NCBI GenBank assembly: GCA_035554115.1
Contig: DATMIW010000074.1
Coordinates: forward strand, 1 to 64,000
Reading direction: 5' to 3'
DNA from: CAXTSE01 sp035554115
GTDB taxonomy: Bacteria > Actinomycetota > Actinomycetes > Actinomycetales > Microbacteriaceae
Length of the DNA stretch: 64,000 nucleotides
Of this stretch, positions 33,109-41,577 are shown in pieces (the stretch's first letter is position 1; every line of letters starts with the position of its first letter). The notes beneath the pieces were generated by a model. The model was not told the origin of the DNA. It ran no database searches and saw only the letters and a list, made by a program, of their open reading frames with translations. Made by a program: the position numbers and the translations under genes.

Positions 33109-33713
33109 GCGGCCACGGTAGCCGGGTTCCGTGCTTTTAGCGACCAGCGGTCGATCAGGGCCAAAGCGACTGCCGAGACAATGAAGGTCAGGTGGATCAT
33201 GACCTGCCAGAACACGCCCTCACCGGTGTAGGTGTTGCCCGTCACATTGGCGGACGTGCCCGCGCCCAGGTCGCCGACCTCGATGAAGGTTTTGAGCAGG
33301 TGGATCGACGAGATGCCGATGATGGCCATCGCCAACTTCACCTTGAGCACATTGGCGTTCACATGCGACAGCCACTCGGGTTGGTCGGGGTGTCCATCGA
33401 TCCGGATGCGGCTGACGAAAGTTTCGTACCCGCCGATGATGACCATGATCAACAGGTTCGCGATCATGACCACGTCGATCAGGCCGAGCACGCCGAGCAT
33501 GATCGTGGCCTCTTCGATCTTCGGCCACTGGTGCACAACCTCTTCGCCCAGGTGCACGAGCTCGACCATGAAGACCACGACATAGATCAGCTGGGCGACG
33601 ATCAGGCCGACATAGAGGGGGGCCTGCAGCCAGCGACTGAAGAAGATGAAGAGGCCGACGGCCGACACCCATCGTGATTGTGGGCGGTATGGCTGGGTCG
33701 TGGTTTCGGTCAC
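33105..33713 (-). CDS. UPF0114 (YqhA) family membrane protein
   Basis: A 202-residue protein with four helices: LYVGLIVAQLIYVVVFMVEL, TIMLGVLGLIDVVMIANLLI, LKVKLAMAIIGISSIHLLKT and VMIHLTFIVSAVALALIDR. GGYETFVSRI between helices 2 and 3 is the family motif. Start is GTG at 33713. It is slightly longer than the E. coli protein at its N-terminus. Function is not established; it shares an operon with the 2TM gene and is divergent from the terC riboswitch. Confidence 0.88.
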   Translation of the reverse strand: MTETTTQPYRPQSRWVSAVGLFIFFSRWLQAPLYVGLIVAQLIYVVVFMVELVHLGEEVVHQWPKIEEATIMLGVLGLIDVVMIANLLIMVIIGGYETFVSRIRIDGHPDQPEWLSHVNANVLKVKLAMAIIGISSIHLLKTFIEVGDLGAGTSANVTGNTYTGEGVFWQVMIHLTFIVSAVALALIDRWSLKARNPATVAA

Positions 33714-33754
33714 GTCTCGGTCTCCTCGGGTCGGGGCGTACCTCTACGATAGGC

Positions 33755-33868
33755 AGTGCGAAGGGGAGTATCCCACCTCGTCGCGGCCGTCATCACGGGC
33801 TCCAAAGGTGAAGCCCCGGTCGCGACCACGTTACGCCGGCGAGTATGTGAGACCGGGGTGAGCGTGCG
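33755..33868 (+). promoter_or_regulatory. yybP-ykoY (manganese) riboswitch before terC
   Basis: The conserved core is present in order: AAGGGGAGTA (33761-33770), the stem GTCGCGGCC/GGTCGCGAC (33780-33788, 33818-33826) enclosing GCCGTCATCACGG, then GCCGGCGAG and GTGAGACC (33834-33854). These are the hallmark parts of the yybP-ykoY class, which senses Mn2+ and often controls TerC/Alx and MntP proteins. The basal P1 helix is not obvious, so boundaries are approximate. TACGAT at 33745-33750 may be the -10. Confidence 0.75.
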
Positions 33869-33916
33869 GGAGAGACGTTCGGCTTACCGTCAACCCCTCA
33901 GCCCCGAAAGGCCGCC

Positions 33917-34912
33917 ATGCACTTCGAGATTCCGCTCTGGTTCGAGATCGGCACCTACATTGCATTGGCGCTTATTCTCGGGGCCGACATCTTCCTCGCA
34001 TACCGTCGCCCGCATATCCCGTCGACTCGCGAATCGGCAGTGTGGATCGGGTTCTACGTTCTGCTGGCCCTGGTCTTCGCGGCTCTGCTTTTCGCGCTGG
34101 GCGATGCCGAACACGCCGGCCAGTTCGTCGCGGGCTGGCTCACCGAATACAGCCTGTCGATCGACAACCTGTTCGTCTTCCTCATCATCATGGGTCGCTT
34201 CTCGGTGCCTCGGAAGTACCAGCAAGAGATCCTGATGGTCGGCATCCTGTTGGCGTTGCTGTTCCGGGGAGTCTTTATCCTCATCGGAGCCGTCGTCATC
34301 GAGCAATTCAGCGCGGTGTTCTACCTGTTCGGCCTCTTCCTCATCTTCACGGCCGCAAACCAGGCGTTCACGAGTCACGACGACGAAGAAGAGACCGAAA
34401 ACAAGCTCATCGCCTTCTTGCGTCGCCACATTGCAATAACCGATGGATTCGACGGGTCGAAACTGCGCACACACGTCGAAGGGCGCCGGGTTTTCACTCC
34501 CGTGCTCATCGTGTTCATCGCACTCGGCACCACCGACCTGGTGTTTGCGCTCGACTCGATCCCGGCGATCTTCGGCATCACGCAGGAGCCGTTCCTGGTG
34601 TTCACTGCCAACGTCTTCGCGCTGATGGGTCTGCGGCAGCTGTACTTCCTGCTCGGCGACCTTGTCGACAAGCTCGTGTATCTCAAGTACGGGATCGCCT
34701 TCATCCTCGCGTTTATCGGCGTCAAGCTGTTCTTCCACGCCCTGCACGAGAACGAGCTGCCGTTCATCAACGGCGGTCACCACGTGGAGTGGGCGCCCGA
34801 GATCCCGACCTTCGTCTCGCTCGGGGTCATCGTCGGTTCGATGGCAGTGGCGGTTGTCGCGAGCGTCGTCAAGCTGCGTGTCGATCGTCGTCGTGAAGCC
34901 CTCCGCCCCTGA
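33917..34912 (+). CDS. TerC family membrane protein (Alx-like, probable Mn exporter)
   Basis: A 331-residue protein with about nine helices. SLSIDNLFVFLIIMGRFSVP (near 81-100) and TDLVFALDSIPAIFGITQEP (near 200-219) are the paired acidic membrane motifs of TerC/Alx. It has the usual length for this family. Upstream lies a yybP-ykoY-type RNA, the known control element of Alx-like genes, which supports a role in manganese export. Tellurite resistance, the older annotation, is less likely without other ter genes. Confidence 0.9.
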   Translation: MHFEIPLWFEIGTYIALALILGADIFLAYRRPHIPSTRESAVWIGFYVLLALVFAALLFALGDAEHAGQFVAGWLTEYSLSIDNLFVFLIIMGRFSVPRKYQQEILMVGILLALLFRGVFILIGAVVIEQFSAVFYLFGLFLIFTAANQAFTSHDDEEETENKLIAFLRRHIAITDGFDGSKLRTHVEGRRVFTPVLIVFIALGTTDLVFALDSIPAIFGITQEPFLVFTANVFALMGLRQLYFLLGDLVDKLVYLKYGIAFILAFIGVKLFFHALHENELPFINGGHHVEWAPEIPTFVSLGVIVGSMAVAVVASVVKLRVDRRREALRP

Positions 34913-34958
34913 CCGCCCAGCCCGAGCGGCCCTCGCCCCGCAGGTGTACCCTCGACAC

Positions 34959-35006
34959 ATGCTTATCGAACGGCGCCTCCTTCTTCGTCGCCGCGACGAG
35001 GCCTGA
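34959..35006 (+). CDS. leucine-rich leader peptide of leuCD
   Basis: A 15-residue frame, MLIERRLLLRRRDEA, with three consecutive leucine codons (CTC CTT CTT, 34977-34985). It is preceded at 6 nt by TACCCT, so translation would be leaderless. Actinobacterial leu operons are known to carry short leader peptides with Leu runs followed by Arg codons. The stop lies inside a strong hairpin (34991-35029) 60 bp before leuC, as expected for ribosome-mediated attenuation. Confidence 0.75.
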   Translation: MLIERRLLLRRRDEA

Positions 35007-35029
35007 ACTTCCGGCCTTCCTCGTCGCGG
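34991..35029 (+). promoter_or_regulatory. Attenuator hairpin of leuCD
   Basis: CCGCGACGAGG (34991-35001) and CCTCGTCGCGG (35019-35029) pair perfectly over 11 bp; GGCC/GGCC pairing extends it inward. The left arm starts 5 nt after the Leu codons of the leader peptide. A ribosome stalled there would cover the left arm and block the hairpin. No T-run follows, so termination or ribosome-site occlusion are both possible. Confidence 0.7.
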
Positions 35030-35089
35030 AGTCAGCCTGTGCCTGAGCAGCGCGGGGGCCGATCCGACGAAGAACAGAAGGACAGATCC

Positions 35090-36625
35090 ATGAGCAACAC
35101 CCCGATGGTCACAAGCACGGCGGCCAAAACTTTGGCCGAAAAAGTGTGGGACGCCCATCTGGTCGCCAAGGGCGACAACGGCGAACCCGACCTGATCTAC
35201 ATCGACCTGCACCTGGTGCACGAGGTCACGAGCCCGCAGGCGTTCGACGGGCTCCGGATGGCGGGCCGCCCGGTCCGGCGCCCCGATCTCACGATCGCAA
35301 CAGAAGACCACAACACGCCCACTCTCGCTATCGATCGGCCGATTGCCGACCTCACTAGCCGCACCCAGATCGAGACTCTGCGCAAGAACTGCGCCGAGTT
35401 CGGCATCCGGCTGCATCCGCTGGGCGATGTCGAGCAGGGCATCGTGCACGTCGTCGGCCCGCAGCTCGGCCTGACCCAGCCGGGCATCACCGTGGTCTGC
35501 GGTGACAGCCACACGAGCACGCACGGCGCATTCGGTGCGATGGCGTTCGGCATCGGCACGAGCGAGGTCGAGCACGTGATGGCCACGCAGACGCTGCCGC
35601 TCAAGCCCTTCAAGACGATGGCGGTGACAGTCGAAGGTGAGCTGCGCCCCGGCGTCACAGCCAAGGACATCATCCTGGCGGTCATCGCGCAGATCGGAAC
35701 CGGTGGCGGGCAGGGCTACGTGATCGAGTACCGCGGCAGCGCGATCCGGTCCCTGTCGATGGAAGGTCGCATGACGATCTGCAATATGTCGATCGAGGCG
35801 GGAGCCCGTGCCGGCATGGTCGCCCCCGACCAGATCACCTACGACTACCTGGAGGGTCGCGCGCACGCTCCGAAGGGTGCCGACTGGGATGCCGCTGTCG
35901 CCTACTGGAACACTCTCGCGAGCGACGATGACGCCGTCTTCGACGCCGAGATCTTCCTCGACGCGAACACGCTGGAGCCCTTCGTCACGTGGGGAACGAA
36001 CCCCGGCCAGGGCGTTTCGCTGAGCGAGTCGGTTCCCAACCCGGCCGACTTCGCCGACCCCAACGACCGCGCCGCGGCCGAGCGCGCGCTGGAATACATG
36101 GACATCGCTGCCGGCACTCCCATGAAAGAGATCGCCGTCGACGCGGTCTTCATGGGGTCGTGCACCAACAGCCGCATCGAAGACCTGCGGGCTTTTGCCT
36201 CCATCATCAAAGGGCAGAAGAAAGCGGATCACGTGCGCGTCATGGTCGTGCCCGGCTCGGCTCGGGTGCGCCTCGAGGCCGAGGCCGAAGGCATCGACAA
36301 AATCGTCGAAGAGTTCGGCGCCGAATGGCGTTTCGCGGGCTGTTCGATGTGTCTGGGCATGAACCCCGACCAACTGGCTCCGGGGGAGCGCTGCGCGTCG
36401 ACCTCGAACCGCAACTTCGAGGGCCGGCAGGGCAAGGGCGGTCGCACCCACTTGGTCTCGCCGCTCGTCGCAGCCGCCACCGCGATCCGCGGCACCCTGT
36501 CGTCGCCCTGGGATCTGGGTATCTCGCCTGAGCTCGTCGAGACCAGCGCCGCGGGTAGCTCGTCGCCCTCGATCTCGACTGGCTCGATCAACGGGAGTGG
36601 CTCAATTGTCGAGGAGGCAAGCTAA
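35090..36625 (+). CDS. leuC: 3-isopropylmalate dehydratase large subunit
   Basis: A 511-residue aconitase-family protein. The 4Fe-4S cysteines are in GSCTNSRIEDL and CSMCLGMNPDQ, and ATEDHNTPT and GDSHTSTHGAFG are conserved active-site parts. Together with LeuD it isomerises 2- to 3-isopropylmalate. The C-terminus runs about 30 residues past the usual end (SAAGSSSPSISTGSINGSGS and more), encoded by DNA related to the REP-like palindromes (CTCGACTGGCTCGA at 36574). ATG 35090 follows GAAGGA. Its stop overlaps leuD (TAATG). Confidence 0.95.
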   Translation: MSNTPMVTSTAAKTLAEKVWDAHLVAKGDNGEPDLIYIDLHLVHEVTSPQAFDGLRMAGRPVRRPDLTIATEDHNTPTLAIDRPIADLTSRTQIETLRKNCAEFGIRLHPLGDVEQGIVHVVGPQLGLTQPGITVVCGDSHTSTHGAFGAMAFGIGTSEVEHVMATQTLPLKPFKTMAVTVEGELRPGVTAKDIILAVIAQIGTGGGQGYVIEYRGSAIRSLSMEGRMTICNMSIEAGARAGMVAPDQITYDYLEGRAHAPKGADWDAAVAYWNTLASDDDAVFDAEIFLDANTLEPFVTWGTNPGQGVSLSESVPNPADFADPNDRAAAERALEYMDIAAGTPMKEIAVDAVFMGSCTNSRIEDLRAFASIIKGQKKADHVRVMVVPGSARVRLEAEAEGIDKIVEEFGAEWRFAGCSMCLGMNPDQLAPGERCASTSNRNFEGRQGKGGRTHLVSPLVAAATAIRGTLSSPWDLGISPELVETSAAGSSSPSISTGSINGSGSIVEEAS

Positions 36626-37221
36626 TGGACAAGATCAGCCAGTTCTCGGGCACGGCGGTCTCGATCCCGCGCTCGAATATTGACACCGACCAGATCATCC
36701 CCGCGGTGTTCCTCAAGCGGGTCACCAAGACCGGGTACGACGACGCGCTCTTCCACGAGTGGCGCAAGGACCCCGATTTCGTGCTCAACCAGCCGTACAC
36801 GGCGGGTGCCACCGTGTTGTTTACCGGCCCCGATTTTGGCACCGGATCGAGCCGCGAGCACGCCGTCTGGGCGCTGCGCGATTACGGCTTCAAGGCCGTA
36901 TTCAGCCCGAAGTTCGGGGACATTTTCCGCGGCAACTCGGGCAAGCAGGGTCTGCTGACCGGAACCATCACTGAAGCGCAGATCGAGCAGTTCTGGGCGG
37001 CCATCGAGGCGCAGCCGGGAGTGGCGGCATCCGTCGATCTCTTAGCACGTACTGTCGCGATTGGCGACCTCGTGGTCCCGTTCGAAATCGATGATTACAC
37101 TCGATGGAGGCTCCTCGAGGGCCTGGACGACATCGGTTTGACGCTTCGTGATGAAGCGCGCATCACCGAGTTCGAAGCTACTCGCGAAAGCTGGCGGCCG
37201 AAGACGCTTCCCGTCCGCTAA
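36625..37221 (+). CDS. leuD: 3-isopropylmalate dehydratase small subunit
   Basis: A 198-residue swivel-domain protein. PRSNIDTDQIIPAVFLKR (about 13-30) and FGTGSSREHAVWALRDYGF (about 72-90) are the LeuD signatures; the latter contacts the substrate. It forms the heterodimer with LeuC. Translation is coupled by a one-base stop-start overlap. murA follows 35 bp later in the same direction. Confidence 0.96.
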   Translation: MDKISQFSGTAVSIPRSNIDTDQIIPAVFLKRVTKTGYDDALFHEWRKDPDFVLNQPYTAGATVLFTGPDFGTGSSREHAVWALRDYGFKAVFSPKFGDIFRGNSGKQGLLTGTITEAQIEQFWAAIEAQPGVAASVDLLARTVAIGDLVVPFEIDDYTRWRLLEGLDDIGLTLRDEARITEFEATRESWRPKTLPVR

Positions 37222-37256
37222 CCTCGCCGACACCCGGCAAGATCTTTCGACAGGCA

Positions 37257-38645
37257 ATGGGTATTTCAGTGGATTCAGCCGCGAACGCGCTCGCACAAGA
37301 CGCTCAGGATTCTGGTCGTCGCGTGGGCATGACCGCTGACAGCATCGTCATTCACGGGGGCAAACCGCTGGTCGGGCGCATCCACGTGCGTGGCGCCAAG
37401 AACCTGGCGACGAAGGCGATGGTTGCGGCGCTGCTCGGCGAAACGCCCAGCCTTCTGCTCGACGTGCCGAATATCAGCGACGTCGGGGTGGTTACCGGCA
37501 TGCTCGGGGCGTACGGCGTTGCCGTGAGCTCTCCGAACGAAGGCCAGCTGCGGCTTGACCCCACCAACGTCGAGCGAGCCCATTTCGCGAAAATCGACGC
37601 GCTTGCGGGCTCGAGCCGCATTCCGATCCTGTTCTGCGGGCCGCTGCTGCACCGCCTAGGCGAAGCGCTCATCCCTGACCTCGGTGGCTGCCGCATCGGC
37701 GACCGTCCGATCGACTTCCACCTGGACGCGCTGCGCGCTTTCGGTGCGGTCGTCGACAAGTCGTATGAGGGCATCCGGATCACAGCCCCCGACGGTCTGC
37801 ACGGCGCGAACATCGAACTGCCGTACCCCTCGGTCGGCGCGACCGAGCAGGTGCTGCTGACCGCCGTGCGCGCGAAGGGCGTCACCGAGCTCAAGAACGC
37901 CGCGATCGAGCCCGAGATCATGGATCTCATCGCGATCCTGCAGAAGATGGGCGCCATCATCTGGATGGAACCCAACCGCACGATCTTCATCGAGGGCGTC
38001 GACAAGCTCACCGGCTATACGCACCGGGCGATTTTCGACCGCAACGAGGCGGCATCCTGGGCCTCGGCTGCGCTGGCGACCGACGGCGACATTTTCGTCC
38101 AGGGCGCCAAGCAGCAAGAGATGATGACGTTCCTCAATGTGTTCCGCAAAGCGGGTGGCGCGTTCGATGTGCGTGAAGACGGCATCCGGTTCTATCGCGG
38201 GGGGCCCCTGACGCCAGTGCGGGTCGAGACGGATGTGCACCCCGGCTTCATGACCGACTGGCAGCAGCCACTCGTTGTCGCGCTCACGCAGGCGGAGGGC
38301 GTGTCGGTCGTACATGAGACCGTCTACGAGAACCGTCTCGGGTTCACCGACGCTCTCATCGAGATGGGCGCCAATATCGTCGTGTACAACGACGGACTCG
38401 AGTCGGTCAGTCGCCGGGTGCCACGTCGCAAGCTGGAGCAGGCGGCCGTGATCACCGGTCCGACGCCGCTGCACGGGGCTGATGTGCGCGTGCCCGACCT
38501 GCGCGGCGGGTTCAGCCATCTCATTGCGGCTCTGACCGCCGAGGGCACCTCGCGCGTGACCAACCTCGGCATCATCAGCCGCGGGTACGAGCACTTCCTC
38601 GACAAGCTCGAGGCGCTCGGCGCCGACTTCACGGTCGACGGCTAG
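37257..38645 (+). CDS. murA: UDP-N-acetylglucosamine 1-carboxyvinyltransferase
   Basis: A 462-residue EPSP-synthase-fold enzyme, first committed step of peptidoglycan synthesis. GAKNLATKAMVAALL near the N-terminus is the family motif, and the PEP/fosfomycin-reactive cysteine is in GGCRIGDRPIDFHL (C145 from this start). The N-terminal 25 residues before TADSIVIHGG are an extension; ATG 37329 is an alternative start. It lies between leuD and plsC, an order I associate with Microbacteriaceae. Confidence 0.95.
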   Translation: MGISVDSAANALAQDAQDSGRRVGMTADSIVIHGGKPLVGRIHVRGAKNLATKAMVAALLGETPSLLLDVPNISDVGVVTGMLGAYGVAVSSPNEGQLRLDPTNVERAHFAKIDALAGSSRIPILFCGPLLHRLGEALIPDLGGCRIGDRPIDFHLDALRAFGAVVDKSYEGIRITAPDGLHGANIELPYPSVGATEQVLLTAVRAKGVTELKNAAIEPEIMDLIAILQKMGAIIWMEPNRTIFIEGVDKLTGYTHRAIFDRNEAASWASAALATDGDIFVQGAKQQEMMTFLNVFRKAGGAFDVREDGIRFYRGGPLTPVRVETDVHPGFMTDWQQPLVVALTQAEGVSVVHETVYENRLGFTDALIEMGANIVVYNDGLESVSRRVPRRKLEQAAVITGPTPLHGADVRVPDLRGGFSHLIAALTAEGTSRVTNLGIISRGYEHFLDKLEALGADFTVDG

Positions 38646-38655
38646 GGCGCCGCCG

Positions 38656-39402
38656 GTGGGCGATCGGCGAAGCAGGCGAAAGCGCAGCGAGAAGACCCTG
38701 ACCTGGCGCTTTTGGGGTGCCATCGTTATTCCCCTGGTCCTGCTCCTGGCGAAGTTTCGCTTCCAGCATCCGGAGCGGATCCCCCGGTCGGGCGCCTTCA
38801 TCATGACCGCGAACCACATAACCGACTTCGATCCGCTGGTGACCGCCTACACGCTCTGGAAGCACGGTCGAGTGCCGCACTACCTGGCGAAGGCGAGTCT
38901 GTTCCGGGTGCCGATCATTGGCCGGGCGTTTTCGGCCACCGACCAGGTGCCGGTCGAGCGAGCCGTCGGTGGTACGGAGCCTCTGGCCGCCGCATCGAAA
39001 CTCATCGAGAAGCAGCTTGCGCTGGTCATCTACCCCGAGGGAACCCTCACGCGTGAGCCGAATCTCTGGCCGATGCGCGGAAAATACGGCGCAATGCGGC
39101 TGGCTTTGCAGCACGGCCTCCCGGTGATCCCGTGTGCGCAATGGGGCTCGCAGAAGGTGCTGCCCCGCTGGTCGAAGAAGCTCAGCCTGTTTCCGCGCAA
39201 GCGGATCGACGTGCTTATTGGCGAGCCCCTCGACCTGTCTCGGTGGGAAGGGCGCTATCAGGACACGAAGGCGCTCGCCGAGGCCACCGAATACGTGATG
39301 CAAGAGATCACCCGGTTGCTCGAACAGCTACGCGGCGAGAAGGCTCCCGCCGGACGCTGGGACCCGGCCGACCACGGCCAGTCCGAGTTCGGCCGCGACT
39401 AG
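38656..39402 (+). CDS. plsC: 1-acyl-sn-glycerol-3-phosphate acyltransferase
   Basis: A 248-residue PlsC-family protein. NHITDFDPL (about 55-63) is the HxxxxD catalytic motif and YPEGTLTREPNLWPMRGKYG the phosphate-binding EGT region. An N-terminal helix (WGAIVIPLVLLLAKF) anchors it to the membrane. It makes phosphatidic acid from lysophosphatidic acid. The start is GTG 38656, 10 bp after murA, so the two are probably co-transcribed. Confidence 0.92.
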   Translation: MGDRRSRRKRSEKTLTWRFWGAIVIPLVLLLAKFRFQHPERIPRSGAFIMTANHITDFDPLVTAYTLWKHGRVPHYLAKASLFRVPIIGRAFSATDQVPVERAVGGTEPLAAASKLIEKQLALVIYPEGTLTREPNLWPMRGKYGAMRLALQHGLPVIPCAQWGSQKVLPRWSKKLSLFPRKRIDVLIGEPLDLSRWEGRYQDTKALAEATEYVMQEITRLLEQLRGEKAPAGRWDPADHGQSEFGRD

Positions 39403-39510
39403 CGACTCCGCCGGTTGAGCCCGTCGAGACCAAGTGGCGCGTGCGTATCGAGATCATCTCGCAACATGATTTCCTCCGCACCGGGCGAAGTAGGACGCGA
39501 TACTACGAGT

Positions 39511-40650
39511 GTGACTCGCTTCTTCATTTCACTCGTGCTGGCCGTCGGACTTGTGGTGACAACGGCAGCTTGCGTGCCCACGCCCGCGCCGATGCCTTCC
39601 AACTCGGCCGATCCTTCCCCTTCCGCAGACCCCGTGATTGCTCCTCAGCCCCTTCTCGACATCGCTTGCAGCGACCTGGCGTCGGCGTCGGACATCAGCC
39701 GGTACCTTGTGGGGGCCGTGACCCCTCAAGGGCTCCGTGGAGACGATCCAGATGCTCAGCCGATGCGCACATTGCAGTTGCGTCAGCTCGGTGGGCTCCG
39801 GTGTGTGTGGTCAAATGGCGTCACTCACGCGTTCAATAACGCGTCCCCTCGTATTGCAGCCACTGTCGAGGTTCTCCCGGGCGCTGATGCCGCCGCAAAA
39901 TGGGACAGGTACCGGAAGAATTCCACGGTTCAGGAAGGAACAGAGGAGTACTACTGCTCCTTTAATGTTGTGGTCGAGCCTTCGTTTGATGACGGCTGCA
40001 TTTACAACGGCTTTGCAGGCGACGCCTGGGTCAGTATTTTCCTCGAAAGCGTGCCGAGTGGTGAATACGCCTCGAAGGTGGAGTTGCAGACTGCTACGCG
40101 CCCTCTGATCGCGCAGATCGCCCAAAAAGTTGCTGCTGCTGAACCCGCGAACAGTCCCTGGTCTCCGCCAGGCGGCACCCCGCCCCTTCCCAAGGATTGC
40201 GAAAACATTGTTTCTGGTGCCTCTGTAGCGGCGGCCACAGAATCTGAAAAACCGGTGGATAGTTTCGTGTATCGGGATGGGCCACAAGCGGATATGACTC
40301 TTGGACTCGATGACCATTTTGTCGTTCCAGTGTGTACCTGGGCGTATAAGGACTTAGATTCTGGACCCGGCTCGCTCACGGCGTGGTTTGGCGGTGAGTG
40401 GGCGTGGCGTGAAATGCGTAGCGGTGAACGTGAGGACATGGCCGGCGATGCATCCGGAGCTCAGTTTTGGCTCGATTGTCGTCCAGGTGTACAGACCTGC
40501 ACGGCGGATCTCGTCGTGGATCACAACTGGATCCGTCTCACGTTGAACGACCCTGACCCGCAGGGCGCGGTGGACGGCTACACCTACTCGGCCGACAAGG
40601 CCACTGCACTGCGAACGATTGCGGCAGAGGTACTCAAGAACCTCGAATGA
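39511..40650 (+). CDS. putative lipoprotein of unknown function
   Basis: A 379-residue exported protein. From GTG 39511 the signal peptide FFISLVLAVGLVVTTAACVP ends in a lipobox (TAAC), followed by a Pro/Ser/Asp linker. The mature part has two similar halves, each with paired cysteines (IACSDLASAS ... LRCVWS, and DCENIVSGAS ... PVCTWAY), suggesting a duplicated domain. GATACT 6 nt upstream supports this start over ATG 39466, whose extra residues come from a REP-containing region. It has more A/T than neighbours. No function is evident. Confidence 0.75.
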   Translation: MTRFFISLVLAVGLVVTTAACVPTPAPMPSNSADPSPSADPVIAPQPLLDIACSDLASASDISRYLVGAVTPQGLRGDDPDAQPMRTLQLRQLGGLRCVWSNGVTHAFNNASPRIAATVEVLPGADAAAKWDRYRKNSTVQEGTEEYYCSFNVVVEPSFDDGCIYNGFAGDAWVSIFLESVPSGEYASKVELQTATRPLIAQIAQKVAAAEPANSPWSPPGGTPPLPKDCENIVSGASVAAATESEKPVDSFVYRDGPQADMTLGLDDHFVVPVCTWAYKDLDSGPGSLTAWFGGEWAWREMRSGEREDMAGDASGAQFWLDCRPGVQTCTADLVVDHNWIRLTLNDPDPQGAVDGYTYSADKATALRTIAAEVLKNLE

Positions 40651-40743
40651 TGCGTAGCCGATAGTTCTTCCAGAATCGCACGTGCCCTTGGCTGGCGTCG
40701 GGACATTGGCCGTCTGAATTAGAGCAGGTTGCTGGAGCGGGGT

Positions 40744-40762
40744 GGTCTCGACAGGCTCGACC
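40744..40762. repeat. REP-like half palindrome
   Basis: GGTCTCGACAGGCTCGACC sits 10 bp before the end of the EI24-like gene (minus) in the spacer after the lipoprotein gene. The EI24 stop codon lies in the adjoining GGCTACTCGG, which resembles the tail of the gltX palindrome. Confidence 0.75.
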
Positions 40763-40772
40763 GACGGGGCGG

Positions 40773-41552
40773 CTACTCGGTCGGCGGGCTGCGCCGGTCG
40801 AGGGCGTGCCGTGCGAGATACGTCGCCCCGGCGACAGCCGCAGGCATGACGAGGATCGCGCCGCCCGGCACCAGGAAGCACAGGTGCACCGCCACGCCGA
40901 ACCCGAGCACGCGCGGACTGTGGCTGCGCAGCAACTCTCGCCGTTCGAGAGCCGTCATACCGCGGGCTTCGAGCGCGCGTGCTGTCAGTTCGAGCGCGAC
41001 GAGTCGACCCGACAGGAAGAGACCGAGCACCGCTGCCACGGGTGCGCCGACGATCGGGATGAGGCTGATGCCGGCCATGCCCGCGGCGGTGAGTGCGGCC
41101 CGGCCAACCAGCCGCACCGAATCGCGGACCGTGCGCCAGAATCCGGGCTCCACTCGGGCGGGCATGCCACCCAGCTCCGTTTCGACTTCGCGCCAGATCT
41201 TCTCGTAGAACGGTTCACCGACCAGGAGGGTGAGGGCGGTGAAGCCGAAGGCCGCGATCACGATCACTCCGATCAGGATCGCGAGGGCGACGAATATCCG
41301 CAGCAGGCGGCGACCCTCGACCGGCCAGCCATCGGCGAAGGGGGTCAGGAACGCCGAGATCGCGTCGAGGTTCAGCACCAGCGCGATCAGCGTCGCGAGC
41401 AAGACGGCGGCCACGATCACGGCGGGGACCAGCCCGAGTGCCATCAGGCCCGGTCGGCGGCGCCAGAGGGCGAATCCGCGCAGCAGGAGCCCCACGCCGC
41501 CGAAGAACTCGGTGACGAAAGCTGGGGCGCGGGGCGGGGTCACGGGGCGCAC
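40773..41552 (-). CDS. EI24/CysZ-like membrane protein
   Basis: A 259-residue protein with about four to five helices (LVPAVIVAAVLLATLIALVL, FVALAILIGVIVIAAFGFTA, AGISLIPIVGAPVAAVLGLF, FLVPGGAILVMPAAVAGATY). EPFYEKIWREVE after the second pair is the conserved segment of the EI24 family, which includes the sulfate transporter CysZ. GTG 41552 is chosen with CAGGCT 6 nt upstream; GTG 41543 is an alternative. It is divergent from gpsA, so both promoters share the short gap. The substrate is unknown. Confidence 0.82.
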   Translation of the reverse strand: MRPVTPPRAPAFVTEFFGGVGLLLRGFALWRRRPGLMALGLVPAVIVAAVLLATLIALVLNLDAISAFLTPFADGWPVEGRRLLRIFVALAILIGVIVIAAFGFTALTLLVGEPFYEKIWREVETELGGMPARVEPGFWRTVRDSVRLVGRAALTAAGMAGISLIPIVGAPVAAVLGLFLSGRLVALELTARALEARGMTALERRELLRSHSPRVLGFGVAVHLCFLVPGGAILVMPAAVAGATYLARHALDRRSPPTE

Positions 41553-41577
41553 CCAGTCAGCCTGACAGAATGACGAC

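Noticed and set aside
33890..36451. Very long open frame on the minus strand (853 codons)
   Set aside because: It lies antisense to terC and leuC. Its amino acids are the typical His/Asp/Arg/Gly mix of a high-GC complementary frame, with no domain motif.
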